From: a virus
Direction: 5' to 3' (one strand)
IMG/VR virus record: IMGVR_UViG_3300032018_000008
Coordinates: 1-45,225 of that record
DNA: 45,225 nt
This document shows positions 20,875 to 28,131 of the stretch, piece by piece; positions within the stretch are counted from its first letter, which is position 1, and each line of letters opens with the position of its first letter. Under the pieces are notes generated by a model. That model saw only the letters and a program-made list of their open reading frames with translations, was not told the origin of the DNA and made no database searches. The position numbers and the translations under genes are program-made.

Positions 20875-22640
20875 TATGTGTTATCCTGGATTAAATCTAT
20901 TGTTATATCTTCTTGAAGAGTACTTAAAATTATATTTTTTGAGGAATAAATATCGTTGCTTTCTGGAGTTGCTATGATAGTAAAATCTTTTCCATCCAGA
21001 TAAGATATGCTCAGATTATTTATAGTGACATATCCTGTAGTATAATTGATCGTACCGACATTTGTTTTATACAAAGTTTCTACTCCGCCAACAGAATGGT
21101 ATATATTGATTGTTCCATTAGATGTACTTTTCAGATATAGTTTGTCGCCTGAAACACCATCATAAAATTTAGTGCTATACATTGTGCTAGGAATAATAGT
21201 ATTAGCAAATGAAAAAACATAATTATTTTTAGCAAAAGAATTAACTTTCAATTCTACGTCAAGTAAAATAATGGTTTCATTGCTTATAATTGCATAGTCT
21301 GTAGAATCTATTACACCTAGAAGTGGAGAATATCTAAATACCCCATTGAATTTCATTGCGGATGTTTTAATGTAGTTAGTTATTGCGGATTGAATATTTG
21401 TTTTTAGAATGTATTCGTTTGTTGTCAACTTATTTGCATTATATTTTATTTTGCTATAGACCAACACACTTACATAAGCAGGGTCTTGAAATACAACTTT
21501 AGTATTACCGACAGATTTTTTCTTTAGGAATGTAGAAATAACATCTTTTTGTGATTGAGACAGTACATCTCCAACAGACGGGATAGCACATAAAACTACC
21601 TGGCCGAATTTAGGTGGTATATTATCAGCTCCATCCCAAGACAATACCGAACTTACTGATGGGAAATTTTGAGATGCGATAACGGCGTAGTCGCTCGCTG
21701 TTACTGCTCTATTTTGTACATTGAATGTGCTTTTTGTATTCAGTTTTATGGATTCTATTGATTCTTCCATTTGTCCACCGGCAGCAGCCAATGTAGCAGT
21801 TATTATTTTTGTTGTTGTTGGTATTTCGTCTTGAAGAGAAGATGTCATTGAGAAAGTAGCAGCACCATTTGCTACCGAACCAGAAGTAACGATATAAGTT
21901 ATGATAATAGCAGTACCATTTGCTGGTTTTTTGCCTAATACCCCATCCCCAAAATATATCTCGAATCCTTTTAGACCTTCTTGAATCATATAAACTTGAG
22001 ATGTTGAATTTATAGTCAGGAAATTTTGTGGTAATACGAATTGTAACCATTGGCCATTATCAAGGACAGACACAGATAAGGTAGAAGTATCTATATCTGT
22101 ATTTGGTATTGCGATGATATTATTGACTGAATTATAAGTAAATGAATTTTGGACAAGCATACCTTCGTACACGGTAGTATTACCATTATAAACAATACTA
22201 CCATCAGATAAAATTTGTTTTGTTAGTGATGTTGGGTTGAGGGTAGTAAAAGTAAAAGTCCTAGCATCCACTTTAGAAGAAAATGTAGAACCAGCTGGTA
22301 GTGGTTCGTTTCCCAATTGAGATTGGTTTGATAGGTTTGATACTGATATATTAAGAGTGGTTGTTGCTGCCCTGCGGCTTCTACTAACGTATCCTAATTC
22401 TTTTGCACGAGATACAACTGAACTTCTTAGTGTTGCTGTATCGAGGAATACTTCATTTGCTAGAAAATTAGCTGCTAAGGAATCATAATGTGAATTATAA
22501 GCAAGAACATTTATCAACTGTGTTAGTCCTGACCCTTCGAAATTATAATCTGAAAATTCTGTTTGGTTTTTTAGATATGTTTTAATGGAAGTTTTTATGT
22601 CATTGAAATCCAAATTACCAATGCGAGTTAATTGCGTCAT
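20874..22640 (-). CDS. 6: Baseplate wedge protein, gp6-like
   Basis: The 588-residue protein begins MTQLTRIGNLDFNDIKTSI and contains NYNFEG-type and LINVLAYNSHYDSLAANFLA segments typical of the gp6 (baseplate J-like) family. T4 gp6 has 660 residues. In T4 it forms the dimeric ring that joins the wedges. It directly follows gp25, as in many contractile tails. AGGATAAGATGAT lies before the ATG, which is 1 nt after the gp25 stop. The stop overlaps the next ATG (TAATG). Confidence 0.87.
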   Translation of the reverse strand: MTQLTRIGNLDFNDIKTSIKTYLKNQTEFSDYNFEGSGLTQLINVLAYNSHYDSLAANFLANEVFLDTATLRSSVVSRAKELGYVSRSRRAATTTLNISVSNLSNQSQLGNEPLPAGSTFSSKVDARTFTFTTLNPTSLTKQILSDGSIVYNGNTTVYEGMLVQNSFTYNSVNNIIAIPNTDIDTSTLSVSVLDNGQWLQFVLPQNFLTINSTSQVYMIQEGLKGFEIYFGDGVLGKKPANGTAIIITYIVTSGSVANGAATFSMTSSLQDEIPTTTKIITATLAAAGGQMEESIESIKLNTKSTFNVQNRAVTASDYAVIASQNFPSVSSVLSWDGADNIPPKFGQVVLCAIPSVGDVLSQSQKDVISTFLKKKSVGNTKVVFQDPAYVSVLVYSKIKYNANKLTTNEYILKTNIQSAITNYIKTSAMKFNGVFRYSPLLGVIDSTDYAIISNETIILLDVELKVNSFAKNNYVFSFANTIIPSTMYSTKFYDGVSGDKLYLKSTSNGTINIYHSVGGVETLYKTNVGTINYTTGYVTINNLSISYLDGKDFTIIATPESNDIYSSKNIILSTLQEDITIDLIQDNT

Positions 22641-22641
22641 A

Positions 22642-23022
22642 TCATCTTATCCTAGATATTGTGAAATTGAATGTATGTTGTGTTTGATTGCCAATAACAT
22701 GAAACAGAATACCAATATTCACACCATCTTCTGACCCATCGCTACCAATATAAATGTCTTCTATAATTGCTCTTGGTTCATACTCTGAAAGAGAATATAT
22801 TATTTTGCGTTTAGTAACAGCGATAATCGAAGGGACTAATGGTTCGAATAGAAGAGATTTAATAGCACCACCAAAATTAGGATCAAATGGAGAATCGAAT
22901 GGCCCTGATAAAAGTATCAACTTCATTGATGCTATAACATCAGAAATATCTATTTTTTTTAGAACGTCTTTAGTTCCGGGATGTTTTTGGAATGTCAGAC
23001 TGACATCGGTATAAGTAGACAT
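22642..23022 (-). CDS. 25: Baseplate wedge protein, gp25-like
   Basis: The 126-residue size and the conserved SLSEYEPRAIIEDIYI segment with its EPR motif identify the gp25 family. This protein links the baseplate core to the sheath. The N-terminus (FQKHPGTKDVLKKIDISDVI) fits. It is the first late gene of the leftward baseplate operon. It has no good ribosome site, and the A and U of its ATG fall in a 12-bp inverted repeat. Confidence 0.88.
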   Translation of the reverse strand: MSTYTDVSLTFQKHPGTKDVLKKIDISDVIASMKLILLSGPFDSPFDPNFGGAIKSLLFEPLVPSIIAVTKRKIIYSLSEYEPRAIIEDIYIGSDGSEDGVNIGILFHVIGNQTQHTFNFTISRIR

Positions 23023-23052
23023 AGTATCATAACAGTTAAATTATGATACTAT
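23021..23052 (-). promoter_or_regulatory. Start-codon-sequestering hairpin of gene 25
   Basis: ATAGTATCATAA at 23021-23032 is perfectly complementary to 23041-23052, with an 8-nt loop. On the minus strand the distal arm contains the first two bases of the gp25 start codon. RNA read through from upstream would hide the start. RNA begun at the overlapping late promoter would lack most of the first arm. Confidence 0.6.
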
Positions 23053-23057
23053 TTATT
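23050..23057 (-). promoter_or_regulatory. Late promoter of gene 25 overlapping the hairpin
   Basis: The minus strand reads AATAAATA, one base off TATAAATA. With T4 spacing, transcription would begin near 23044, inside the first arm of the inverted repeat, leaving a leader of about 22 nt. Confidence 0.5.
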
Positions 23058-23086
23058 GAATGATCTTTGAAAATATTATTTCTTAC

Positions 23087-23104
23087 ACCCCTATACTATG
23101 GGGT
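23087..23104 (-). terminator. Possible terminator between early and late blocks
   Basis: ACCCC at 23087-23091 pairs with GGGGT at 23100-23104 around an 8-nt loop, directly after the last small early gene. No clean T-run follows on the minus strand (TGTAAGAAATAATATTTTC). On the plus strand TATTTT follows. It is weak as an intrinsic terminator. Confidence 0.3.
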
Positions 23105-23114
23105 TATTTTGCGT

Positions 23115-23264
23115 TCATTCTTTAAAATCCGCAAATGCTACCATTATAATTGCGTAAAGAAAGAAAATAGCAACAACATACCCATTATTGCATAACATGG
23201 GTTGTTGTAGTAATACAATACAAAACATAACAAATGCACCACGGACGATCGCATACGTTTTAAT
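23115..23264 (-). CDS. Small two-helix membrane protein, apparent ATT start (49 aa)
   Basis: The frame has no ATG near its 5' end but encodes two clear hydrophobic segments, AFVMFCIVLL and YVVAIFFLYAIIMVAF, with a basic start (KTYAIVR) and acidic end (ADFKE). GGAG lies 7 nt before an ATT codon at 23264. An upstream in-frame stop limits the ORF to this stretch. The next in-frame ATG lies inside the first helix. It follows the 318-aa gene by 16 nt and precedes the hairpin at 23.09 kb, so it would be the last gene of that operon. Start use is an inference. Confidence 0.45.
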   Translation of the reverse strand: MKTYAIVRGAFVMFCIVLLQQPMLCNNGYVVAIFFLYAIIMVAFADFKE

Positions 23265-23280
23265 TTTGTTTCTCCAATAC

Positions 23281-24237
23281 TCAGTAGTTATTAATGGAAC
23301 AGTTTAAATCATATTTAAATGGTCTAAGTTCTCCTCTTGCTAATGCTGCATTGAACCTGTTAACAAGAAACACAGAATCAATATGTTTTTCGATCAGGTC
23401 ATAATTTTCCCAGCACCATTCACGAAACCACCCAGAAGTAATGCTAGTACATACTTTCATCAATGCTATTCTAATAGCCCCATATGCGTCTGGTTTAAAT
23501 CCATTTGGTATTAATGACCTCTCTAATGCCAGAACATATGATTCTTCAAGCCCACATTTCATACGACCATATTCATTTAATTGCATGAAATTTTCTTTAG
23601 AGCATTTAACTTGCGCTCCTTTATCAAGAATATCCATATAAGCTGGATGATGTTCTAAAGCAACTGCTAAATGTAAATCGTCGTGGTCGTATTTATAAAA
23701 CGATTCATCCTTGAAGAAATCATTTTTTACGGTGTCGAGATTGGGATGTTTATAATAATAAGTCTCATTCATCCTCGTTTCGTACCATGTAGAAAAATAA
23801 TCACTAACTTTATGTTCTTTAATGTCACCAAAAAGAAATTTACGAATTATCATTATATCATTTCTTGTTTTCATGAAATGTGGGCTATTACGAAGATATC
23901 TGTGGCTCATTTTCATTGCATAAAGAGCATCAAGCTCAGGATAAATCAACCCATCGATATAACTAGATTCTTGACTATTTGTGACCAATAACATGAATGA
24001 TTCTGCCGAACTTCCAGGCCAAGCTATTTCAATTTCGTAAATATTGCCTTCACATTTTACAACCATTTTCTTACCGTTACTGATTGGATAAACAGATTTG
24101 ATATTCTCGCATTCTTTAACTGCATCAAGCCAAATTTTATAGTCAGCATAAGTCATGATGTAATCAGTATCATTACCTTGAATCCTTGTCGGGATATGAT
24201 TATTTAATGCTTTCCCACCAATAACGATAATATTCAC
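23281..24237 (-). CDS. Phage protein with nucleotidyltransferase-like N-terminus (318 aa)
   Basis: The start codon is GTG, with AAAGGAG 8 nt upstream. The N-terminus, IVIGGKALNNHI followed by QGNDTDYIMTY, has the 'GGxAL...DxD' look of small nucleotidyltransferase folds, and a later strand (YEIEIAWPG) could supply a third acidic residue. Residues 125-150 (YAMKMSHRYLRNSPHFMKTR) resemble the helix that follows the catalytic core in such proteins. Related proteins of unknown function occur in T4-like phages (I think DUF7275, unverified). It lies in an early operon downstream of a TNTG-repeat gene. Activity is an inference only. Confidence 0.5.
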   Translation of the reverse strand: MNIIVIGGKALNNHIPTRIQGNDTDYIMTYADYKIWLDAVKECENIKSVYPISNGKKMVVKCEGNIYEIEIAWPGSSAESFMLLVTNSQESSYIDGLIYPELDALYAMKMSHRYLRNSPHFMKTRNDIMIIRKFLFGDIKEHKVSDYFSTWYETRMNETYYYKHPNLDTVKNDFFKDESFYKYDHDDLHLAVALEHHPAYMDILDKGAQVKCSKENFMQLNEYGRMKCGLEESYVLALERSLIPNGFKPDAYGAIRIALMKVCTSITSGWFREWCWENYDLIEKHIDSVFLVNRFNAALARGELRPFKYDLNCSINNY

Positions 24238-24254
24238 GAAATTACTCCTTTATG

Positions 24255-24518
24255 TTAACAGTTATCAGATGATGAAGTCCACCCATAATCTTCATCTGAT
24301 GTTTCCCATGATTCCTCCTCACAATTCACATTAGGGGGTTTACCTTTATATGTGCCTCCCATACCATAACCCGGCCCTTCAAAATAAAAATAAATACCAT
24401 ATTGGTCGGCTATTTTTGTTGCATTTTGAATTGCCGTTTGTGCTGTAAGAATGAGTGAAGCGATTTCTTCATTTGCTTCCTGCTCATTTGTAATTGTTGA
24501 TACTGTTTTATTTGACAT
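24255..24518 (-). CDS. Conserved hypothetical phage protein (87 aa)
   Basis: AAAGGAG precedes the ATG by 8 nt. The sequence IADQYGIYFYF, then GPGYGMGGTYKG, resembles a motif (A-D-x-x-G-I-x-F ... YGMGG.Y) in small proteins of many phages. The C-terminus is rich in Asp, Glu, Ser and Trp. It lies 17 nt before the GTG of the 318-aa gene and shares its operon. No function is known to me. Confidence 0.65.
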   Translation of the reverse strand: MSNKTVSTITNEQEANEEIASLILTAQTAIQNATKIADQYGIYFYFEGPGYGMGGTYKGKPPNVNCEEESWETSDEDYGWTSSSDNC

Positions 24519-24582
24519 ACTTTTCTCCTTTATATTAAACCACTTTTTGTTTCAATTGTAAACGAATAACACGAAAATGTTT

Positions 24583-25140
24583 TTATTCCTCAATTTCTAC
24601 GATTGTTCCATTTTCATTGTAAGCATACCAAGTATTATCTTTTATACCATCTTTGCCAACCATCAAAAAAACGCCGTCTATGAGGTCACCAGACTTCGAA
24701 TAATGACAAAGCACTATTGCTGACCCTAGAGAAGCTTTAGCTTTGCTATGCATGCCTGTTGCAATTGCTACGGAATTCACTCCTTCAACACTAGCAGCAG
24801 ATTTATCACCTGTATTAGTAGCAGCAGATCGGAGACCTGTGGTAGTAGCAACAGATCGGAGACCTGTGGTAGTAGCAACAGAATTATTCCCTGTATTAGT
24901 AGCAGCCGATTGACTTCCGGTATTAGTAGCAGCCGATCGGTAACCTGTATTAGTAGCAGCAGAATAATCCCCAGTATTAGTAGCAGCCGATTGGCGACCT
25001 GTATTAGTAGCAGCCGAAGTATTACCAGTATTAGTAGCAGTAGAATAATTCCCTGTATTAGTAGCAACAGAAAAATCTACTGTATCGGCTACACAATTAC
25101 ACAAAGAGAGATTTTGCTCAGATTCGTTAACAGTTTTCAT
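24583..25140 (-). CDS. TNTG-repeat protein, short form without DUF7666 domain (185 aa)
   Basis: A short unique N-terminus (MKTVNESEQNLSLCNCVADT) is followed by ten 9-residue units of the form xxSAATNTG, then a cap, SAASVEGVNSVAIATG, and the C-terminal domain KAKASLGSAIVLCHY... ending TIVEIEE. Repeats and C-terminus match the 302-aa and 278-aa paralogues in this window, but the N-terminal DUF7666-like domain is missing. The ribosome site is strong (TAAGGAG). It is served by its own sigma70 promoter. The repeats probably form a beta-solenoid-like stack. Function is unknown. Confidence 0.75.
   Translation of the reverse strand: MKTVNESEQNLSLCNCVADTVDFSVATNTGNYSTATNTGNTSAATNTGRQSAATNTGDYSAATNTGYRSAATNTGSQSAATNTGNNSVATTTGLRSVATTTGLRSAATNTGDKSAASVEGVNSVAIATGMHSKAKASLGSAIVLCHYSKSGDLIDGVFLMVGKDGIKDNTWYAYNENGTIVEIEE
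24793..25073 (-). repeat. 27-bp tandem repeats of TNTG protein (10 units)
   Basis: The core plus-strand string gtattagtagcagc recurs every 27 bp. Two units use gtggtagtagca (TTTG in place of TNTG). The two codons before the conserved Ser vary (DY, YR, SQ, NN, LR, RQ and others). Confidence 0.9.
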
Positions 25141-25174
25141 TTTGTTGCTCCTTAGTTGTTGTTCGATGATTTGA

Positions 25175-25202
25175 ATTATACAGAGTAATAATTAAATGTC
25201 AA
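25175..25202 (-). promoter_or_regulatory. Sigma70 promoter, copy 1
   Basis: A perfect TTGACA (25197-25202) and a perfect TATAAT (25175-25180) are 16 bp apart. Transcription would start near 25168, 28 nt before the TNTG gene. The -35 box overlaps the last codons of the 55-aa gene. The same block is found three more times in this window. Confidence 0.88.
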
Positions 25203-25359
25203 CTTTATTTTTCAATTCTTCGAACAATTCTGTTTCCTCTAACACATCATCTTTCTCAGACCTGATATTTGTTACATTTTCAGGGTTTTCATGCCATACA
25301 GTGAATGGGAAATATAATTTGTTTCTTGTGTTTTCTGATGATATATTATTTGGTCCCAT
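25192..25359 (-). CDS. Small hypothetical protein (55 aa)
   Basis: ATG at 25359 lies inside the 3' end of the 98-aa gene (14-nt overlap) with GGTGATAT upstream. The protein starts MGPNNISSENTRNKLYFPFT, contains VWHENPENV, and is acidic toward its end (DDVLEETELFEELKN). The final codons GTT GAC ATT TAA form the -35 box of promoter copy 1. It is the last gene of the operon that begins at 26553. No function is recognised. Confidence 0.5.
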   Translation of the reverse strand: MGPNNISSENTRNKLYFPFTVWHENPENVTNIRSEKDDVLEETELFEELKNKVDI

Positions 25360-25642
25360 ACATATCACCAGAGAAATAGTTCAAACAAGAGCAAACATCA
25401 GATTGTTCGTTGAATATCGAAAATCCTAGTTTATCCTCATCATTCATAGGATATTGTCTTGACAAATTATTATCATCGAGGAAAAAAGTCAAACATTTTT
25501 CCTGTATTGAATAATCTGTTCTACATCTATTTTTGAATTCTTCGATTAAACCAATATTTTCGTAATTTTTTCTTTGGTCAAATAAGATTTTGAATTGCTC
25601 GTGACCATAAGTAGTTTTTAATTTTATAGGATGTGTACTCAT
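25346..25642 (-). CDS. Hypothetical protein (98 aa)
   Basis: The start MSTHPIKLKTTYGHEQFKIL has its ribosome site (GAGGAA) inside the last codons of the upstream TNTG gene, whose stop is only 2 nt before the ATG, so the two are translationally coupled. The protein is polar with a Cys pair near the end (SDVCSCLNYFSG). I see no recognisable domain. It lies between a DUF7666/TNTG gene and a 55-aa gene. Confidence 0.6.
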   Translation of the reverse strand: MSTHPIKLKTTYGHEQFKILFDQRKNYENIGLIEEFKNRCRTDYSIQEKCLTFFLDDNNLSRQYPMNDEDKLGFSIFNEQSDVCSCLNYFSGDMYGTK

Positions 25643-25644
25643 TT

Positions 25645-26553
25645 TTATTCCTCAATTTCTACGATTGTTCCATTTTCATTGTAAGCATACCAAGTATTAT
25701 CTTTTATGCCACCTTCACCAACCATCAAAAAAACTCCACCAATAAGATAACCAGACTTTGAATAATGACAAAGCACTATTGCTGACCCAAGAGAAGCTTT
25801 AGCTTTGCTATTCACACCTGTCGCCATTGCAACCGAATTTACTCCTTCGACACTAGCAGTTGAATAATGACCTGTATTAGTAGCAGCAGATCGGTAACCG
25901 GTATTAGTAGCAGCCGAATTATTCCCTGTATTAGTAGCAGCAGAATAAGCCCCGGTATTAGTAGCAGCAGAATAATCCCCGGTATTAGTAGCAGAAGATC
26001 GGCCACCTGTATTAGTAGCAGCAGATTGATCTCCTGTATTAGTAGCAGCCGATTGGTAACCTGTATTAGTAGCAACAGAATAAGCCCCGGTATTAGTAGC
26101 AGCCGATTGGTAACCTGTATTAGTAGCAACAGAATTATTCCCTGTATTAGTAGCAACAGAATAATCCCCGGTATTAGTAGCAGCAGATCGGAGACCTGTA
26201 TTAGTAGCAGCAGATCGGTAACCTGTATCAGTTTCTGTATCAATTACATTATTCAGGATATACTCTGCACCATAATTACACAATTCGGCCAATGACAATT
26301 CTTTAACAATATCCAATATCGATGATGCGATTTTCGAATCATCTTTGTGCGTTTCAATATCACCACTAGATTCAGTCAAACAGAAGCGCGAATTAGCAGG
26401 GGGATAATATGTAAATATATCGAGAGGATTTTCGCAAGCATGAAACCCAGAAGCGCAAGCTTCTACATTTCCTGTATGAGTGAATGTCTCACCGATATTA
26501 AATTGAAAATCCATACAAGAGAGATTTTGATTAAAGCCTTTAAACGTTTTCAT
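25645..26553 (-). CDS. DUF7666-like plus TNTG-repeat protein, 302 aa
   Basis: Residues 1-105 (MKTFKGFNQNLSCMDFQFNI, then EACASGFHACENPLDIFTYY) match a domain common in phage and bacterial proteins, probably DUF7666. Thirteen units of xxSAATNTG follow, from about residue 112 to 230. The C-terminal part (VNSKAKASLGSAIVLCHY to TIVEIEE) is almost identical to that of the 185-aa protein. The ribosome site TGAGGAG and a promoter 35 nt upstream support the start. Similar proteins end in a small domain of unknown role, so any function here is open. Confidence 0.78.
   Translation of the reverse strand: MKTFKGFNQNLSCMDFQFNIGETFTHTGNVEACASGFHACENPLDIFTYYPPANSRFCLTESSGDIETHKDDSKIASSILDIVKELSLAELCNYGAEYILNNVIDTETDTGYRSAATNTGLRSAATNTGDYSVATNTGNNSVATNTGYQSAATNTGAYSVATNTGYQSAATNTGDQSAATNTGGRSSATNTGDYSAATNTGAYSAATNTGNNSAATNTGYRSAATNTGHYSTASVEGVNSVAMATGVNSKAKASLGSAIVLCHYSKSGYLIGGVFLMVGEGGIKDNTWYAYNENGTIVEIEE
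25862..26226 (-). repeat. 27-bp tandem repeats of TNTG protein (13 units)
   Basis: Units recur every 27 bp (for example ccYgtattag at 25871 and 25898). Conserved codons are nearly invariant while the two codons preceding Ser switch among a few pairs shared with the other two arrays (YR, LR, DY, NN, YQ, AY, DQ, GR). Confidence 0.9.
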
Positions 26554-26587
26554 TTAGTTGCTCCTCAGTTGTTGTTCGATGATTTGA

Positions 26588-26615
26588 ATTATACAGAGCA
26601 ATAATTAAATGTCAA
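26588..26615 (-). promoter_or_regulatory. Sigma70 promoter, copy 2
   Basis: TTGACA (26610-26615) and TATAAT (26588-26593) are 16 bp apart, in the same 45-bp block as copies 1, 3 and 4. It drives the 302-aa TNTG gene and its two followers. Confidence 0.88.
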
Positions 26616-26633
26616 ATGATTTGAGTTTTATAC

Positions 26634-26711
26634 CTAATGTGATGTTATGACTGCTGCTTCGAGGATACCTAAACCAGTAAGAAACGCAATCAGATAAACG
26701 AATTCTCTAAT
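26634..26711 (-). CDS. Possible tiny membrane peptide, apparent ATT start (25 aa)
   Basis: GAGGAG lies 4 nt before an ATT that opens a frame encoding one hydrophobic helix (REFVYLIAFLTGLGILEAAV). An in-frame GTG 12 nt earlier is an alternative start. The leader resembles that of the TNTG genes (GAGGAGCA). I see no promoter. It may be a decayed gene. Confidence 0.22.
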   Translation of the reverse strand: MREFVYLIAFLTGLGILEAAVITSH

Positions 26712-26793
26712 ACTGCTCCTCACTAAAAACAGAATAATCATTTACTTTAGCATTGATGTGCATTCTCCAAGAATTGCATTAGTTTCCTTTGAA

Positions 26794-26827
26794 TGTAGAA
26801 AAGCCCATGCATTTCTACATAGGCTTT
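26794..26827 (-). terminator. Possible terminator after the DUF5675 gene
   Basis: Two alternative stems overlap. One is TGTAGAAA (26794-26801) with TTTCTACA (26812-26819). The other pairs AAAGCC with GGCTTT across a 16-nt loop. On the minus strand the second is followed by TTTTC. It lies 20-55 nt beyond the stop at 26848. Confidence 0.35.
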
Positions 26828-26847
26828 ATAGTTGACAGTTGATTATA

Positions 26848-27267
26848 TTATTTTACATCTATTTCGATATTTTCACCTGAATCGAATGCTGCTTTCATCA
26901 TTGGGAATAGTTTATCGAATGCTGTTCTTGATCCACCAATAGTGTCTCCTAGATTGGTCGAGCCGACTAATAAACATCCTTCTGTATCATCTGCTTTGTT
27001 GCCGCAATGGATTCTGACTCCTTCGAATCCAGGAACATTTAAAATTTGTGGTAATTCTTTATTGAAATGGGCACTATGATTGATTACTACCTTATAAGTG
27101 CCACGTGGAATAGCTGTTTGGTTTTGAATCTTCCATTGACTTACTGGTTGACCAATTACTTCTCTAACTATATCTTCAAGGACTAAACAAATAAATTCCC
27201 CATCAATTGATAAGTCACTTATAGTTGATGTTTGGTTGAAGTGATTTCTATTAACTTGTATTTTCAT
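26848..27267 (-). CDS. DUF5675 family protein (139 aa)
   Basis: The pattern IDGEFICLVLEDIVREV, then PVSQWKIQNQTAIPRGTY, VPGFEGVRIHCGNKADDTEG and CLLVG matches the DUF5675 family over its whole length. Family members occur in phages and in peptidoglycan-active systems, but the reaction is not established to my knowledge. The invariant-looking H, C, D and E residues (RIHCGN, DDTEGC) could be a catalytic site. It has its own late promoter and an AAAGAG ribosome site, and lies downstream of the PAAR/spike operon. A role in lysis or entry is a guess. Confidence 0.8.
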   Translation of the reverse strand: MKIQVNRNHFNQTSTISDLSIDGEFICLVLEDIVREVIGQPVSQWKIQNQTAIPRGTYKVVINHSAHFNKELPQILNVPGFEGVRIHCGNKADDTEGCLLVGSTNLGDTIGGSRTAFDKLFPMMKAAFDSGENIEIDVK

Positions 27268-27294
27268 TTTATACTCTTTTATTACTAAGTATAA

Positions 27295-27302
27295 TATTTA
27301 TT
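27295..27302 (-). promoter_or_regulatory. Late promoter of the DUF5675 gene
   Basis: The minus strand reads AATAAATA. The predicted start near 27289 gives a 22-nt leader, the same geometry as the gp25 and DUF4815 genes. Confidence 0.5.
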
Positions 27303-27369
27303 AATAGATTAACTTAAATCAACGACTACTCATAATCACATACCGTGTCAACTGTGTCAAATCCGCAAG

Positions 27370-27654
27370 TCATCCAGCGAAAACATTTTGTGATCCTTGT
27401 GCAATCATATCTCCGCAACTAATAGAATCGCCTATTCTAGCCACAACTCTACCATTAGCGAAAACAGAAGGGCTACCACTAGCATCAACTCCATCGTGAC
27501 ACGAGTGAGAATCACAATGTGTTATCCAATGATCTCCCAATCTATGAATAGGCATACTATTGACAAATACATTTGGTGAACCAGAATCATTTACTCTAGG
27601 TGGGAACGAACCATGTCCTGTGCTAATATCACCTAATCTACATATTGCTGCCAT
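27370..27654 (-). CDS. PAAR-repeat tail spike tip
   Basis: The 94-residue protein starts MAAICRLGDISTGHGSFPPR and has GSPNVFVNSMPIHRLGDHW, GSPSVFANGRVVARIGDSIS and GSQNVFAG, the repeated 'GSxxVFxNG..xxRxGD' pattern of PAAR proteins. His and Cys residues (HCDSHSC) could bind a metal ion at the tip. In T4 the equivalent (gp5.4) caps the gp5 spike. The gp5-like gene is two genes upstream. The ATG lies 2 nt after the preceding stop. Confidence 0.88.
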   Translation of the reverse strand: MAAICRLGDISTGHGSFPPRVNDSGSPNVFVNSMPIHRLGDHWITHCDSHSCHDGVDASGSPSVFANGRVVARIGDSISCGDMIAQGSQNVFAG

Positions 27655-27656
27655 TT

Positions 27657-28130
27657 TTAGTATGCTTTCGTTAATATTTTTTGAATATCGAATTTATTAC
27701 TATCCCAATTGTTATAAACCATAATAGAAAACGTGATAGGAGTGAAAGTATTAGTTGGGCCTAAACTAATACCCTCATACACATTAGCAGTGAATGTGTA
27801 TATTTGGGAAACTGTAGAATCTACGTGGAAAAAATAAAGATCGGCTTCTTTAGGTATATCTACTATCGAGAATGCAGTACCAGTTACCCCCTTGATTGTG
27901 TAATCCATCTGTTTACGTCCGAATGCCGAAGATGAATCGCCTTTAATGTAAATAGCTGAATTATCAGCAGAAATTACAATAGAATTAGGTAAATTTGCAT
28001 CTTGAGCTACTATGGTATACTTTGTAATGATATTACCTATAACATCTGTTGCAGCAGTGATTGTAAGAGTTGTGGCCGCTGGCTTTGTAACAGTTAGAAC
28101 GAGACCTGCTGGTGGAGTGCATGTTATCAT
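27657..28130 (-). CDS. Unassigned tail or spike-associated protein (157 aa)
   Basis: It lies between the gp5-like and PAAR genes, with AAGGAT before the ATG and a 1-nt gap to the previous stop. The sequence is beta-rich (LVLTVTKPAATTLTITAATD, FTANVYEGISLGP) without Cys beyond the start. The position suggests a spike or hub accessory. I recognise no family. Confidence 0.6.
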   Translation of the reverse strand: MITCTPPAGLVLTVTKPAATTLTITAATDVIGNIITKYTIVAQDANLPNSIVISADNSAIYIKGDSSSAFGRKQMDYTIKGVTGTAFSIVDIPKEADLYFFHVDSTVSQIYTFTANVYEGISLGPTNTFTPITFSIMVYNNWDSNKFDIQKILTKAY

Positions 28131-28131
28131 G

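Noticed and set aside
24793-26226. CRISPR array
   Set aside because: Units are 27 bp head to tail with no spacers, stay in frame and encode protein repeats.
24748-26295. Plus-strand frames reading CISSSR repeats opposite the TNTG genes
   Set aside because: These are antisense shadows of the 27-bp repeats without promoter or ribosome site. The minus frames have both.
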